A program made the position numbers and the translations under genes. The notes beneath the pieces were generated by a model that was not told the origin of the DNA, did not search any database, and saw only the letters and a program-made list of their open reading frames with translations. A DNA stretch of 64,000 bases, taken from the NCBI RefSeq assembly GCF_000422505.1, contig NZ_AULX01000006.1, forward strand, positions 62,001 to 126,000, in the 5' to 3' direction. This document shows positions 10,407 to 19,443 of the stretch, piece by piece; position 1 is the stretch's first letter; each line of letters starts with the position of its first letter. The stretch is from Paenibacillus pinihumi DSM 23905 = JCM 16419 (lineage in GTDB: Bacteria > Bacillota > Bacilli > Paenibacillales > Paenibacillaceae).

Positions 10407-10701
10407 TACTACAACCTCCCTTAAAGTGCTGAATGAATGCAATTATGGTGTAATCAATGAGTCTATGTAAGTTGAACAATTAGCTTCCGACAGGATAGCC
10501 GTGTGGAATGTGAAGCGGTTTGCTTCAGCGAAAGCATGGTATTCGTTTCACGGCGGCTTATCTTCCGGGGAGTTAACTTGCCTTATAGGTTTGTGGTTTC
10601 TATCAGCCTCCAATATAGGACTTTGCAGGATTCAATTCCGGCAAGAAACGACAATTATCCTTCTTTTGCACTACTTTTTCGACACTCGCCTAAGTATAGC
10701 A
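10407..10701 (-). promoter_or_regulatory. Long leader and candidate promoter of the giant-protein operon
   Basis: On the minus strand an extended -10 (TGCTATACT) sits at 10693-10701 without a recognisable -35. It would give a leader of about 285 nt before the TTG start at 10406. A second, weaker candidate lies closer to the gene (CATAAT preceded by TTACAT at 17 bp). The leader contains short hairpins, one GCTTT/GAAGC and one GAAGC/GCTTC. I could not match it to a known riboswitch class. Short plus-strand reading frames here (10501-10749) lack ribosome sites and are not called. Confidence 0.3.
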
Positions 10702-10834
10702 ACCAGCGCTGAACGAATTCTGAGCAGATTTCTGATCAAGATTGGTTAAGGGGGCGATGAGGATAGGGTGAGGATAGTGCTGAAGACTTAGTGAATGGAT
10801 GATTTTCCAAGTGATATAAAATTGAGGGGGATAG
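10702..10834. other. Intergenic DNA without recognised content
   Basis: No reading frame with a ribosome site, hairpin or promoter that I could support was found in this stretch. Confidence 0.4.
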
Positions 10835-11056
10835 TTCTGGGAAGATACATATTATGGCCTTAAAAGAGAAACGTGGTGGAATACAGCCAGTGGAGAAATA
10901 TTTACGTACGATACCGAATATAATGGTGTAAATCGCGTCCTTCGTTCAAAGTCAAACGATTATTGGAGCAGAGAAAATCTGCTAAAAACCAAAATGCAAC
11001 AACTCCTAGTCCTCCTGATGGATCACCTGTTTAAACTCAAATTAGAGATCATATAA
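10835..11056 (+). pseudogene. Remnant of a protein C-terminus (toxin-like?)
   Basis: A 73-codon open stretch has no start codon or ribosome site. The first 50 codons read like a real protein: aromatic and polar, with WWNTASGEIFTYDTEYNG followed by NRVLRSKSNDYWSREN. After about residue 50 the sense improves in another frame, which ends in TTPSPPDGSPV just before a stop, so a frameshift is likely. The W..T.GEIFTYD..Y.G pattern reminds me of C-terminal toxin domains of polymorphic toxins, but I cannot assign a family. A small membrane protein gene follows immediately, as is common for immunity genes. Call: decayed gene end, function unproven. Confidence 0.35.
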
Positions 11057-11099
11057 CTTTGCTCTTTTTAATACATTAAATCTCTGAATAGGATTTTTA

Positions 11100-11108
11100 T
11101 GCTATAAT
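11100..11108 (+). promoter_or_regulatory. Extended -10 promoter of the small membrane protein gene
   Basis: The sequence TGCTATAAT is a perfect extended -10 element. It lies 30 bases before the proposed TTG start at 11138. No convincing -35 is visible, which is tolerable with an extended -10. Confidence 0.55.
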
Positions 11109-11137
11109 TGATGTAGCCTACAATGGAGGTGACATCT

Positions 11138-11416
11138 TTGTATCAATACTTGAGCAAAGTACTCTACTTTCTTCATGCAGTACTGCTTTTTGTTTTTGGA
11201 ATTTTGTTTGTCCCGCAAAAAGAGATGTGGGGGCCGGAATCAGATAAAACGATATCGAACGTGATATATGCCCCTATCTGGAAACTTTATCGTAATGGAG
11301 ACATCAACGGGTATCTTCCTGTTTATGAACTAGACACATTAAGGTTATTAATAACTTTGTCTGTTATTACCCTAATACTCTATTCAGTCAACAAACTTAT
11401 AATACAAAAGACATGA
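11138..11416 (+). CDS. Small two-helix membrane protein
   Basis: The product is 92 aa. The frame opens at ATG 11123, but GGAGGTGA lies inside that extension and is correctly spaced for the TTG at 11138, so I use TTG. Two hydrophobic segments are visible: residues about 8-30 (VLYFLHAVLLFVFGILFV) and about 65-85 (LRLLITLSVITLILYSV). A polar loop rich in charged and aromatic residues separates them. There are no signal peptidase, lipobox or catalytic motifs. It has its own promoter and sits directly behind a decayed toxin-like fragment, which is the usual place for an immunity protein; that role is inference only. No family was recognised. Confidence 0.6.
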   Translation: MYQYLSKVLYFLHAVLLFVFGILFVPQKEMWGPESDKTISNVIYAPIWKLYRNGDINGYLPVYELDTLRLLITLSVITLILYSVNKLIIQKT

Positions 11417-11556
11417 TCCGGGTTAAGTAAGAAGTCGGACACTGATCTGGTGACCACCGGCTCCTCCGCTTATCGTGTGTATCGCTATGAAAACTGAATT
11501 GGAAGATTGAATCGGTGAGCGTTGTAAGAGAGATGGGAAATGCAGGGTCGTGATGA

Positions 11557-11592
11557 CAAAAAAAGACGACCTCCTCCTGCAGAAGTCGTCTT
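11557..11592 (-). terminator. Terminator of the lanFEG immunity operon
   Basis: The arms AAGACGAC and GTCGTCTT (11563-11570 and 11585-11592) are followed on the minus strand by a run of seven T. It sits 30 bases after the lanG stop. Confidence 0.85.
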
Positions 11593-11621
11593 CAATCTAA
11601 CTTTCATTTAAGTAAACCTGG

Positions 11622-12440
11622 TTATTCCTGATAATTCATCCGCGTCCAATAACTTGTTAATAGGAAGCTAGCCGCTAAGCTAAGGAGCAGCATTGCAATT
11701 AAGGCCATTATAGATTCACGTCCGGCGATAATATCATAAATCATTGTTAGTGCGCTAAACAAAAAATCCAGCAAGAATGGCGACAGGTACATCGCTGCAA
11801 TCAATAAGGCTACATCTGCAACGACAGCAACCGCCGTATTTTTGATCAATACAGATACAACAGCAAATACACAGGAAACTGCAGCGAATTTAATGGCGTA
11901 CAGCAAATAAAATAGACCATTAAATCCCCAGCTTTGTGCAGCGGATATGACTGTCTGATCCGGCACAAGAGTTGTTGATCCGATTTTAGGCATCAGCAGC
12001 ATTGAACAAATCTGACTCACAAAAAAAGTGCAGGCGATAATAAGAAGGTTGCTTAACATGAGGGTTATCAGCTTGCCAAGCATGATCGAACCGCCCTTGA
12101 ATGGCCTCGTCAGTACCATTCTCAGACTTCCTGCTGCCCGGTCATCTCCAATAATGATCGCCGTAAGTACAGGCAATACGATAAACACCAGCATCAAATC
12201 CAAATTGGATAGTACCGCATGCGGCAGTGTCAGCCGATCTGCATTTTGCAGGACCGGACCGTCAACAGACTGATAGTTAATTGCTGCCAGCATGGATTTG
12301 CCCAGCATAGATTCTGAACCATTGGCAGCGGCAAAGCCCAGAGACAACAACACGGTCATACAGATCGTAAATAACAGCAGTACATAAATGATTTTACGCT
12401 TAAACAGCCGATAGCACTCACTCCGAATGATGGCATACAT
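11622..12440 (-). CDS. lanG: Lantibiotic immunity ABC transporter permease LanG
   Basis: A 272-aa ABC-2 type permease with about six hydrophobic segments. The start is ATG behind GAGGAGG. The N-terminus (MYAIIRSECYRLFKRK) followed by a helix is typical of the LanE/LanG and BcrB class of short permeases. It is the last gene of a three-gene unit, F-E-G, in the same order as the nisin and subtilin immunity transporters. Known role of the family: it forms a transporter with LanF and LanE that expels the producer's own lantibiotic from the cytoplasmic membrane. A strong terminator follows. Assignment rests on topology and context; E and G cannot be told apart by motif alone, so the letters follow gene order. 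Confidence 0.8.
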   Translation of the reverse strand: MYAIIRSECYRLFKRKIIYVLLLFTICMTVLLSLGFAAANGSESMLGKSMLAAINYQSVDGPVLQNADRLTLPHAVLSNLDLMLVFIVLPVLTAIIIGDDRAAGSLRMVLTRPFKGGSIMLGKLITLMLSNLLIIACTFFVSQICSMLLMPKIGSTTLVPDQTVISAAQSWGFNGLFYLLYAIKFAAVSCVFAVVSVLIKNTAVAVVADVALLIAAMYLSPFLLDFLFSALTMIYDIIAGRESIMALIAMLLLSLAASFLLTSYWTRMNYQE

Positions 12441-12464
12441 ACTCTTCCTCCTCTTTCCTTCCTC

Positions 12465-13298
12465 TTAGTCCGTATAATCAACTTTACGTTCATGCCAGAG
12501 CGTGAGACTAATAAAAACCACAAGGTAAAGGAGAATCACCACCATAATATCCGCTCCCATGCCTTTAAGTCCCCCAAGAATTGAAGCAATTCCTGTGAAT
12601 TGCACCTGCACAATGGATGCATACAGCAAAGCATCTACTTTTAAAATTTCCAATTGATACAATACTGTAATGATCTGGGTGTACATCATGTTCAACAGGA
12701 CAAACCCGATCCCGATGCCGGCCGTCATAACCTTATTGCGGGCGATGACACTTACCCAAGCCATAAATGCCAGCATTCCAAGCATAGAGAGGTAAGCAAG
12801 AGCATAATAGCCAAATGTATACGCCCAAGCTGACCAGCCTTGAATCGGAAGATGGCTGAAAAAAGTATAAGCATAGCTCACCTTCGGCATCCATAGTTGC
12901 CCTGCCAGCCATGAAAGAATGAAACAGAGGAAAAACAGAACCAGAAAGATGCCGGAAAGCAGCATGAACTTAGCCAGCGCAATCCTCCATAGCGGATATC
13001 CTCTCATAATGATCTGCTTATAAATGCCGGACCTGCGCTCTTCGGTAATAAAGAGTGACGTATAAAATATGGCCAGCCCGTTGAAGACCAGCATAAGCTG
13101 CTCCTGAAGGACAAGATAAGGAAAGCTGATCTGCGAGGCAAAACTGGGATCATCAGGCGAAAGCCGGAAGACAAGCTGATTGTTTTTGGACAAATACAAA
13201 TAGGATAAGTAAATGAGGGCGGGTATAGTCAAAAATGAGAGCCAGAACACTTTTCTCCGGCTGAATTTAAACCATTCATGCTTTAATAGAATCAGCAC
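12465..13298 (-). CDS. lanE: Lantibiotic immunity ABC transporter permease LanE
   Basis: A 277-aa ABC-2 type integral membrane protein. The start is a GTG one base after the lanF stop, with a GGGGG ribosome site inside the end of lanF, so the two are translationally coupled. The N-terminus (LKHEWFKFSRRK) and six hydrophobic segments match the LanE/MutE/EpiE group. With LanG and LanF it should form the self-protection exporter acting at the outer face of the membrane. Gap to lanG is 24 bp. The name follows position in the operon. Confidence 0.8.
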   Translation of the reverse strand: MLILLKHEWFKFSRRKVFWLSFLTIPALIYLSYLYLSKNNQLVFRLSPDDPSFASQISFPYLVLQEQLMLVFNGLAIFYTSLFITEERRSGIYKQIIMRGYPLWRIALAKFMLLSGIFLVLFFLCFILSWLAGQLWMPKVSYAYTFFSHLPIQGWSAWAYTFGYYALAYLSMLGMLAFMAWVSVIARNKVMTAGIGIGFVLLNMMYTQIITVLYQLEILKVDALLYASIVQVQFTGIASILGGLKGMGADIMVVILLYLVVFISLTLWHERKVDYTD

Positions 13299-13299
13299 A

Positions 13300-14031
13300 C
13301 TATTCGCCCCCGGCCATTAAATGGAGAAATGCATCCTCTAAATGCCCAGTGCCACCGGCTGACAGTATGCTGTCCTTACTGCCCTGCTTCACAATCCTGC
13401 CGCGGGAGATAATGATAAAATCGTCACATAGTTTCTCGAGTTCACCGAGCAGATGGCTGGAAATAAGCATTGTAACTCCCCGCTCCCGGTTCAGTTTCAA
13501 TATAATATCCCGTATTTCTTTGGTTACAACCGGGTCCAGCCCATTCGTCGGCTCATCCAAAATGAGAATTTCAGGATTGTTCAGAAGGGCCTGGGCGATA
13601 CCGAGGCGCTGCTTCATTCCCAGTGAGTACCCCTTCACCTTATTGTGCTCCCTGCCTTGCAAACCTACTAGCGCAATGACCTCTCTAATTCTTGCGCGGC
13701 GGGTTCTCTGGTTCATTGTAGAATCCAATAATGCCAAGGCATACAGATTTTGATACCCGGTCATATAAGAGGAGAATACCGGCATTTCGACCATAGCCCC
13801 AACATTCTTGAGCGCCCTTGTCTTATCATGAATCGGAATTCCACTGAGCTTAACGGTCCCGCTACAGGAAATCAGTCCCGTCAAAATGCGGATCATAGTC
13901 GTCTTCCCGGCTCCGTTAGGCCCGATGAATCCAGTAATACTATTCTTTTTTACTGTGAAGCTTACATTATTCAATACTTGCCTTCTGGATAGTGTTTTGC
14001 TTACGTTCTCCACTTCAATGATTCGGCTCAT
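13300..14031 (-). CDS. lanF: Lantibiotic immunity ABC transporter ATPase LanF
   Basis: A 243-aa ABC ATPase. Walker A is GPNGAGKTT near residue 38, the signature is SLGMKQRLGIAQAL, Walker B is EILILDEPTNGLDP, and the switch His is in SSHLLGELE. At the Q-loop position it has Glu (GAMVEMPVF) instead of Gln. This 'E-loop' is the diagnostic feature described for LanF immunity ATPases and separates it from ordinary drug exporters such as BcrA. It starts the immunity unit and is cut off from lanK by a terminator at 14105-14132, so it probably has its own promoter. Function by family: energises expulsion of the mature lantibiotic. Confidence 0.88.
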   Translation of the reverse strand: MSRIIEVENVSKTLSRRQVLNNVSFTVKKNSITGFIGPNGAGKTTMIRILTGLISCSGTVKLSGIPIHDKTRALKNVGAMVEMPVFSSYMTGYQNLYALALLDSTMNQRTRRARIREVIALVGLQGREHNKVKGYSLGMKQRLGIAQALLNNPEILILDEPTNGLDPVVTKEIRDIILKLNRERGVTMLISSHLLGELEKLCDDFIIISRGRIVKQGSKDSILSAGGTGHLEDAFLHLMAGGE

Positions 14032-14055
14032 GGCAGCACTTCCTTTCCTTCAAAC

Positions 14056-14087
14056 ACTATAAAGGATAAGTATAAGGTATTCATAAG
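14056..14087 (-). promoter_or_regulatory. Candidate lanF promoter with CTTAT direct repeats
   Basis: On the minus strand a -10-like TATAGT (14056-14061) lies 25 bases before lanF. Upstream of it the pentamer CTTAT occurs three times (14066-14070, 14072-14076, 14083-14087); the last two are exactly 11 bp apart, one helical turn. No good -35 is present. Direct repeats at one-turn spacing in place of a -35 suit an OmpR-type activator such as LanR. This is inference; the lanA promoter does not show the same pentamer. Confidence 0.35.
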
Positions 14088-14104
14088 ATCGTTTTTGACT
14101 ATGC

Positions 14105-14132
14105 AAAAAACCGCTGGAGTCTACCCAGCGGC
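14105..14132 (-). terminator. Terminator after lanK
   Basis: The arms CCGCTGG (14111-14117) and CCAGCGG (14125-14131) are followed by six T on the minus strand. It separates the lanA-B-T-C-R-K transcript from lanFEG. Confidence 0.85.
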
Positions 14133-14155
14133 TGCGATATAAGCTTTACAATTCA

Positions 14156-15583
14156 TTAGACTTCCGGTGCAATGCCAGAATTATCAGACGGCTCGATAAT
14201 ATAAAAATCGACAACAGCCCCGCCATGAGGAGCATTCCATGCTTTTATTTCTCCGCCAAAGTTAGTCACAATCCTTTTGGCTATGTACAGCCCAAGTCCA
14301 AAATGATCTTTATAATAGGCCTCCTGGTACATTGCATCAAACAGGGCTGTTGTATCCTCCTGCTTAAAGCCTTCGCCTGTATCCGTGCAGCGGAAACAGA
14401 TTTTGGAGACGCTGCTGTTCAGAGGTTCATCATGCACCTCCAGCCTGATTTCTCCAGTTCGTGTAAATCGCAGACTGTTATAAAGCACATTATCCAGTAC
14501 CCGGACCAGCATAGATTCATCGAGCATAAATATAGGTTTGCTCAAGTGAATGCTGAACCGGATCGTCAAGCCCTTTAAATGAGCCATAGCCGTAAATTCT
14601 CTCTTTTTGTCTAACAGCATCTGTTCAAGTTTGACAGGCTCATCATGCAGTGCGAAGTCCACTTTCTCCACTTTATACAAAATGACCAGGTTATTCGTCA
14701 GATTAACCATCTTGTTGCAGCTGCTTTTAATGGTCTCAAAATGCTTTTTGATACACATTTTGGAGTCCAATAACTGTTCCATCAGCTCTACTTGCCCTTT
14801 AATAACGGTAATTGGGGTGCGGATATCATGCGCAATGGATTGAACCATCATGCTCCGCTCTTTTTCCATCATATGAAGATTTGTGATCGCCTCCTTTAGT
14901 GAGGTGACCATTGCATTGAAGGATTCACGTATTACGTTGAATTCCTTCCCGTTCATTTCAGCAAGGGCAACATTCAAATTCCCGGTCGCAATATCTTCCG
15001 CTCCTTGAAGAAACAAAGAGATATTTTGCGACATCCTCCGGTACAGCTGCTTGGTAAAGAGAACAAGATACACAATAAAGAAGAGAACTGGAGACAAGAT
15101 GAGAAATACGTATAGAGTCACAGACAAAGGATGATCCTTATAATTGTTTAAGACATAACCAAAAGGGGCCTTGAGCAAATATATTCCCTGCAGAGTCTTG
15201 TCCTGCATAATCGGAATATAACGGTAGACATAGCTGCTCCTGACAATCTCCTTGTTGAGGTTCTTCCATAAGTCAAACTCTGATCCGTTTATTATTATAT
15301 CTCCGTACAGGTGATTGCCGGAAAGGTCCAATACCTCGGCCTGAAGCTGATTGGACATAGAGCTTAAATCCGGCAGCCGGCCCCCCATAATCGCATCTCC
15401 TTGATCTCTTACCAATTTCTCAATCGTGTCAAAATATTTCGCATAGTAATCCGTAGACTTTGCTGTATCGCTGAAAATGAAGAGAATTAGGAGCACGTAG
15501 GCCACAACAGTAGAGAGGATTGTAAAGCCCACTACTTTGACAACAAGCAAATAAAAATCATGCTTGAGCGTCCGATGCTTCAT
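14156..15583 (-). CDS. lanK: Lantibiotic sensor histidine kinase LanK
   Basis: A 475-aa membrane kinase. I use the ATG at 15583, which overlaps the lanR stop as ATGA. Two membrane helices (about residues 15-37 and 140-165) bracket an extracytoplasmic sensor of about 100 aa, the NisK/SpaK layout. A HAMP-like linker follows, then the H-box SIAHDIRTPITVIKGQ with the phosphorylated His, the N-box RVLDNVLYNS, and G-boxes DTGEGF and GLGLYIAKRI. Known role of the class: it senses the mature lantibiotic outside the cell and phosphorylates LanR, making production self-inducing. It is the last gene before the terminator. Confidence 0.85.
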   Translation of the reverse strand: MKHRTLKHDFYLLVVKVVGFTILSTVVAYVLLILFIFSDTAKSTDYYAKYFDTIEKLVRDQGDAIMGGRLPDLSSMSNQLQAEVLDLSGNHLYGDIIINGSEFDLWKNLNKEIVRSSYVYRYIPIMQDKTLQGIYLLKAPFGYVLNNYKDHPLSVTLYVFLILSPVLFFIVYLVLFTKQLYRRMSQNISLFLQGAEDIATGNLNVALAEMNGKEFNVIRESFNAMVTSLKEAITNLHMMEKERSMMVQSIAHDIRTPITVIKGQVELMEQLLDSKMCIKKHFETIKSSCNKMVNLTNNLVILYKVEKVDFALHDEPVKLEQMLLDKKREFTAMAHLKGLTIRFSIHLSKPIFMLDESMLVRVLDNVLYNSLRFTRTGEIRLEVHDEPLNSSVSKICFRCTDTGEGFKQEDTTALFDAMYQEAYYKDHFGLGLYIAKRIVTNFGGEIKAWNAPHGGAVVDFYIIEPSDNSGIAPEV

Positions 15584-16269
15584 ACCGGGTTTTCCCACCT
15601 GTAGCCCAGTCCATACAGTGTTTTAATATAATTATGGTTCGGATCACATTTTTTAATTTTTTTACGAATATTTTTAATGACTTCTGTGACGGATTCATAG
15701 CAGCTTGTAGAATCATTTCCCCAAATACGTTCGAACAGATCCTCTTTGGTAAATGTCCTTCCCTTATGCGACACTAAAAACTTAATGACCTGAAATTCCT
15801 TTTTGGTCAAATATAGCGAGCCTGTTGGAGTTAGTAATATCTTCTCTTCCAAATCGATAGCAAGCCGTCCGGCAACCAGTCTTGACGATATCTCGCTTCC
15901 CTTCATTCGTTTGTCGCGGCGGATATGGCTTTCAATTCTTGCCTTCAGCTCGGCAAGACTGAACGGCTTTGTTATATAATCGTCCCCACCAATGGACAGC
16001 GCCTTTATTTTATCCTCTTCCAAAGATTTTGCGCTTAAAAAAAGAATCGGACTTTGCACCTGATCCCGAATCCGGCTGCACAGCCCCAATCCATCGAGGT
16101 CCGGCATCATGACATCCAAAATAATCAAGTCATAAGTCGTTGCCGGCAGCACACGAAGCGCATGGTTGCCGCTATTAACCGTGACAACCTCATATTGATA
16201 AATTTCAAGATATTGCTGAATCATGGTACAAATATCCTCGTCATCATCTACCACAAGCACCCGATTCAT
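15580..16269 (-). CDS. lanR: Lantibiotic response regulator LanR (OmpR family)
   Basis: A 229-aa protein with a receiver domain (acidic pocket VDDDED, phospho-Asp in LIILDVMMPD near residue 52, conserved Lys in DYITKPF) and an OmpR/PhoB winged helix at the C-terminus (LTKKEFQVIKFLVSHKGR, GLGYRWENP). Its ribosome site GGAGGTG is the last codons of lanC, so translation is coupled. It should activate lanA and probably lanF. Candidate sites are the palindrome at 22939-22953 and the repeats at 14066-14087. Confidence 0.88.
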   Translation of the reverse strand: MNRVLVVDDDEDICTMIQQYLEIYQYEVVTVNSGNHALRVLPATTYDLIILDVMMPDLDGLGLCSRIRDQVQSPILFLSAKSLEEDKIKALSIGGDDYITKPFSLAELKARIESHIRRDKRMKGSEISSRLVAGRLAIDLEEKILLTPTGSLYLTKKEFQVIKFLVSHKGRTFTKEDLFERIWGNDSTSCYESVTEVIKNIRKKIKKCDPNHNYIKTLYGLGYRWENPV

Positions 16270-16272
16270 TGT

Positions 16273-17586
16273 TTAACACCTCCGTAGCAAAAAGGCAGCA
16301 TCCCATGGCGTCTTTTTCCCTTTGTATATAGCAAGCAGGGCAAGCACTGCCCCGGCTGCGCCGTCGATAAGCCCGACATTATGGTATTGCTTCATGTCCT
16401 CCTGATTCCTCTCTAATGTCTCAAAACCAAAGGGCGTATCTTCCCTGTACATGGATATGACCTGTTCGCCAAGAAGAAAACTCAGCTGCAAAAACTCCTC
16501 ATCATCAGTCTCTTCATAAAAGCGGTGCACGATATAAGCGAGGCCTGATAATCCATGGCAAAATGTGGGGCAGTATATTTCTTTTTGACGGCGGGCCGCC
16601 TGCTTCATTGCACGAGTAGCCAATAGAATATAATGCTCTTCTTCCATAAGCTTTCCTGCTATTAGCAAAGAATAAGCGACCCCGGGAGAACCATAGCACC
16701 ATGCATCTCTGGTATACCTGCCTGTTAGGTTGCCACTATTATATTCTTGCAGAGAAATGTGTGAACCCCAAAATATTTCATCCTCAGATTCGATCCGATG
16801 CTCCACCAAAAATTGTGCAAGTTTGCGGATGCATTCATTCTGGCCCGGCTCGTTAATTCCCACGCTGTGCGCTTGGCACAACGTAATTAAGAGAGAAGGG
16901 ACGCCGTGGGATAATCCGATATTAAAGCAGCCCTCAGGCCAGCGCTGTGCATCCCGCGGTGAGAATTGTTTCTCTGAGGAAATGTACCAGCCGGGAATTG
17001 CCTCGCTGTTTAATTGTTTGTCCCGGCATACGTAAAGAAGGCACTGGATAATCTTCCGGCTTGCTTCGTACATAGCAGGGTCCTGGTGAAATAGCAGCGT
17101 ATACGCGGTAATCCCTGTGATGCCGGAGATCGGATCGTAATCCCCCATGCTAATATCGTCTTGCCCGCGAATATGCTCCAGATGCTCATCAATGCGTTCC
17201 GTGATAATTGCATTCAAATTAGCGATGAAGGAGCCGTAACGCTGTCCTTGCCTGGAGACACAGACCGAAGCAAGAGCGACACCGGCAGCCCCGCTGAACA
17301 TGGAGAGCGAATGAATGCCTTCCTCCTGTAAATGCCGGCCAATCCGCTGCATGTATTGATGGGCGATACGATCCCAATCCCGATCCGGGTAATGTTCGTT
17401 CATCTCCCCATATAGCATACAGATTGCAGGCAGACCGTGGCTTAATGCTAATTCGTGAAAGGGGTTGACCAATCCTTCTCCCGTGTCTATAAAATTCCCT
17501 TTTTCATTCACAACTTCTAATATGTTCTCGTAATTTTGAAGCTTGTCTGCAACACTAGCAACAATCTGATCTACAGCTTCATGCAT
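16273..17586 (-). CDS. lanC: Lanthionine cyclase LanC
   Basis: A 437-aa LanC cyclase. The zinc ligands are visible as Cys297 (WCYGSPG) and Cys343-His344 (FCHGLSG), separated by the same 46 residues as in NisC. His227 (LSHGVP) and Asp151 match the catalytic His and Asp positions of that enzyme. The (alpha/alpha)6-barrel Gly-rich repeats (SGAAGVALA, SGITGITAY, SPGVAYSLL, GAAGAVLALL) are present. Reaction: addition of Cys thiols to Dha/Dhb residues of LanA to form (methyl)lanthionine rings, likely in a membrane complex with LanB and LanT. The start ATG overlaps the end of lanT by 8 bp and uses AGGAGG within lanT. Confidence 0.93.
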   Translation of the reverse strand: MHEAVDQIVASVADKLQNYENILEVVNEKGNFIDTGEGLVNPFHELALSHGLPAICMLYGEMNEHYPDRDWDRIAHQYMQRIGRHLQEEGIHSLSMFSGAAGVALASVCVSRQGQRYGSFIANLNAIITERIDEHLEHIRGQDDISMGDYDPISGITGITAYTLLFHQDPAMYEASRKIIQCLLYVCRDKQLNSEAIPGWYISSEKQFSPRDAQRWPEGCFNIGLSHGVPSLLITLCQAHSVGINEPGQNECIRKLAQFLVEHRIESEDEIFWGSHISLQEYNSGNLTGRYTRDAWCYGSPGVAYSLLIAGKLMEEEHYILLATRAMKQAARRQKEIYCPTFCHGLSGLAYIVHRFYEETDDEEFLQLSFLLGEQVISMYREDTPFGFETLERNQEDMKQYHNVGLIDGAAGAVLALLAIYKGKKTPWDAAFLLRRC

Positions 17587-19414
17587 CCATGAACTCCTCC
17601 TGCTTGTAACCGGTTATTTTGGCCCGCTCCAACTCATGCATTTCCTTGTACAAAGATACAGATTCCAACAACTGCTCGTGTGTGCCTTCCCCGATGATTT
17701 CTCCCTGATCCATGACAATGATCCGATCGGCTAGCATAGCTGTAGATAGACGATGGGAAATAAAAATGCCGATTTTATCCTTAGTCATTTGCAGGAACAT
17801 GTCAATAATCTGTTTTTCTGCTACAGGGTCGAGCGCTGAGCTGGGCTCATCGAGGATGTACAGCGAAGCGTCCCGGAAGAAAGAGCGCGCTATCGCTACT
17901 TTTTGCCATTGACCGCCTGAGAATTGCTTGCCTTCATTAAACCATAGTCCCATTTGGGTATCGGGGTCACTCACAAAATCAACGCGTGCCTTCGATAACG
18001 CACTCCGAATTTTAGCTTCGTCATTCATTGAATCAATCTGGCCAAAGGCTACATTTTCCCGTAAGGTTAATTCATACTTTACAAAATCCTGAAACAACGC
18101 CGCGACACACGCTTGAAGTTGCTTCGTATCATAATCGTTAATCGAATGGCGATTGTAATGAATCATGCCATCGTTGACCTCATACATTTTTAAGAGCAAT
18201 TTTACGAGTGTGCTTTTACCTGAACCATTCGTGCCTACAATTGCAATTCGCTCTCCCTTTCGAAAGCTCAGATTAATATTTTTAAGAACCTGTGTATTGG
18301 AGGAAGGGTAAACAAAGGACAAATCATAGATATCAATTTGCTCAATGTCTTTAATAGAATGCAATCCGGGTTGCTCCGGCTTGTTCTCCTCCATAGATAA
18401 AAAATCGAAAAGCTGGCTCATATATAAATGATTCTGATATAGGGTGTAAATGGAAGTGATAATCGACTTGGAGTTGCTCTGAATCAGACCAAGCGCCTTA
18501 ATATAGCCCACCACAGTCCCGATAAGAATCTCTCCGAGATACGCGGAGTATATAATGATAAACAATACAATACCCGAGCAAACTTGTTCGATGAATTCAA
18601 ACAAGGCGGTAAACAGCGTCCTCCGCTTCAATAAAGTGATATCCTGCTTGATAATCGTTCGATTGATACGCTCAAACTTCTTCAAGACATAGCTGGAGAT
18701 GCCGTACAGCTTGATCTCCTTGAAGGTAATATCTTTGGTAAGCAAATAGGTAAGATACCAGCTCTTTCTTCTCTCAGACGTACGCTGCAATTCCACAAGG
18801 TACTCCCGCTGCCCGATCCGAAAAAAATAAGTGGAAAACATGAGCGGGATCAGAAGCAGAATTAGGAGTGTCCAGGGTTTCCAGTTAAACAGAATGACAG
18901 CCGAAGACACAAGTGTAATCGCTGCCGTGATGAGTGCAATGATCATCTGGAATATCTGATAGGGCCGATAGGCGACTTCACTTTGCACCCTCTGCAGCTT
19001 GTCATAGATTTGAGCATCTTCGAAATGTTTTAGAGACAGCCTGCTGCATTTTTCCATAATGCTGAAATTAATTTTGAACTGGAGAATCGGCTCGAATTTC
19101 CCTTCCACATAACTCTTGATATTGGCAATCACATCACTATACAGATGAAGTCCCATATAGATACCGAAAGCCCATATAATAGCATGGAAAGAACCGGATA
19201 TAATCATATTCAACAAATACTGTGACCCCAACAAAGTCAAAATCGGAGAGAAACCTGCCAGCAAGCTGAGCAATATGATCAAATAAAAATTCCGCTTATT
19301 GGAAGAAGCGACCAGCTTCAATGTTTTGGGAAGAAGCCGCATCGTCTCCCGAATATCCTTCCAGGTTACACGATCGTTTACCATTCCCGTGTCTTGGGTT
19401 GAATTTTCGCTCAT
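17579..19414 (-). CDS. lanT: Lantibiotic exporter LanT (ABC transporter)
   Basis: The product is 611 aa from the ATG at 19414, 29 bases after the lanB stop; the frame could extend to 19498 inside lanB but without a better ribosome site. Six membrane helices lie in residues about 40-320. The ATPase has Walker A GTNGSGKSTL, signature FSGGQWQKVAIAR, Walker B LYILDEPSSALD and switch His ISHRLST. There is no N-terminal C39 peptidase, so this is a class I exporter like NisT: it moves the modified precursor out with the leader still attached. Removal of the leader must be done outside by another protease, since no lanP gene is present here. Confidence 0.9.
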   Translation of the reverse strand: MSENSTQDTGMVNDRVTWKDIRETMRLLPKTLKLVASSNKRNFYLIILLSLLAGFSPILTLLGSQYLLNMIISGSFHAIIWAFGIYMGLHLYSDVIANIKSYVEGKFEPILQFKINFSIMEKCSRLSLKHFEDAQIYDKLQRVQSEVAYRPYQIFQMIIALITAAITLVSSAVILFNWKPWTLLILLLIPLMFSTYFFRIGQREYLVELQRTSERRKSWYLTYLLTKDITFKEIKLYGISSYVLKKFERINRTIIKQDITLLKRRTLFTALFEFIEQVCSGIVLFIIIYSAYLGEILIGTVVGYIKALGLIQSNSKSIITSIYTLYQNHLYMSQLFDFLSMEENKPEQPGLHSIKDIEQIDIYDLSFVYPSSNTQVLKNINLSFRKGERIAIVGTNGSGKSTLVKLLLKMYEVNDGMIHYNRHSINDYDTKQLQACVAALFQDFVKYELTLRENVAFGQIDSMNDEAKIRSALSKARVDFVSDPDTQMGLWFNEGKQFSGGQWQKVAIARSFFRDASLYILDEPSSALDPVAEKQIIDMFLQMTKDKIGIFISHRLSTAMLADRIIVMDQGEIIGEGTHEQLLESVSLYKEMHELERAKITGYKQEEFMDA

Positions 19415-19443
19415 AAGGCTTCCCGCTTTCTCAAGCTTTTTGG

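Noticed and set aside
10501-10749. Plus-strand frames of 69-82 codons
   Set aside because: Weak composition, no ribosome site, located in the leader of the giant-protein gene.
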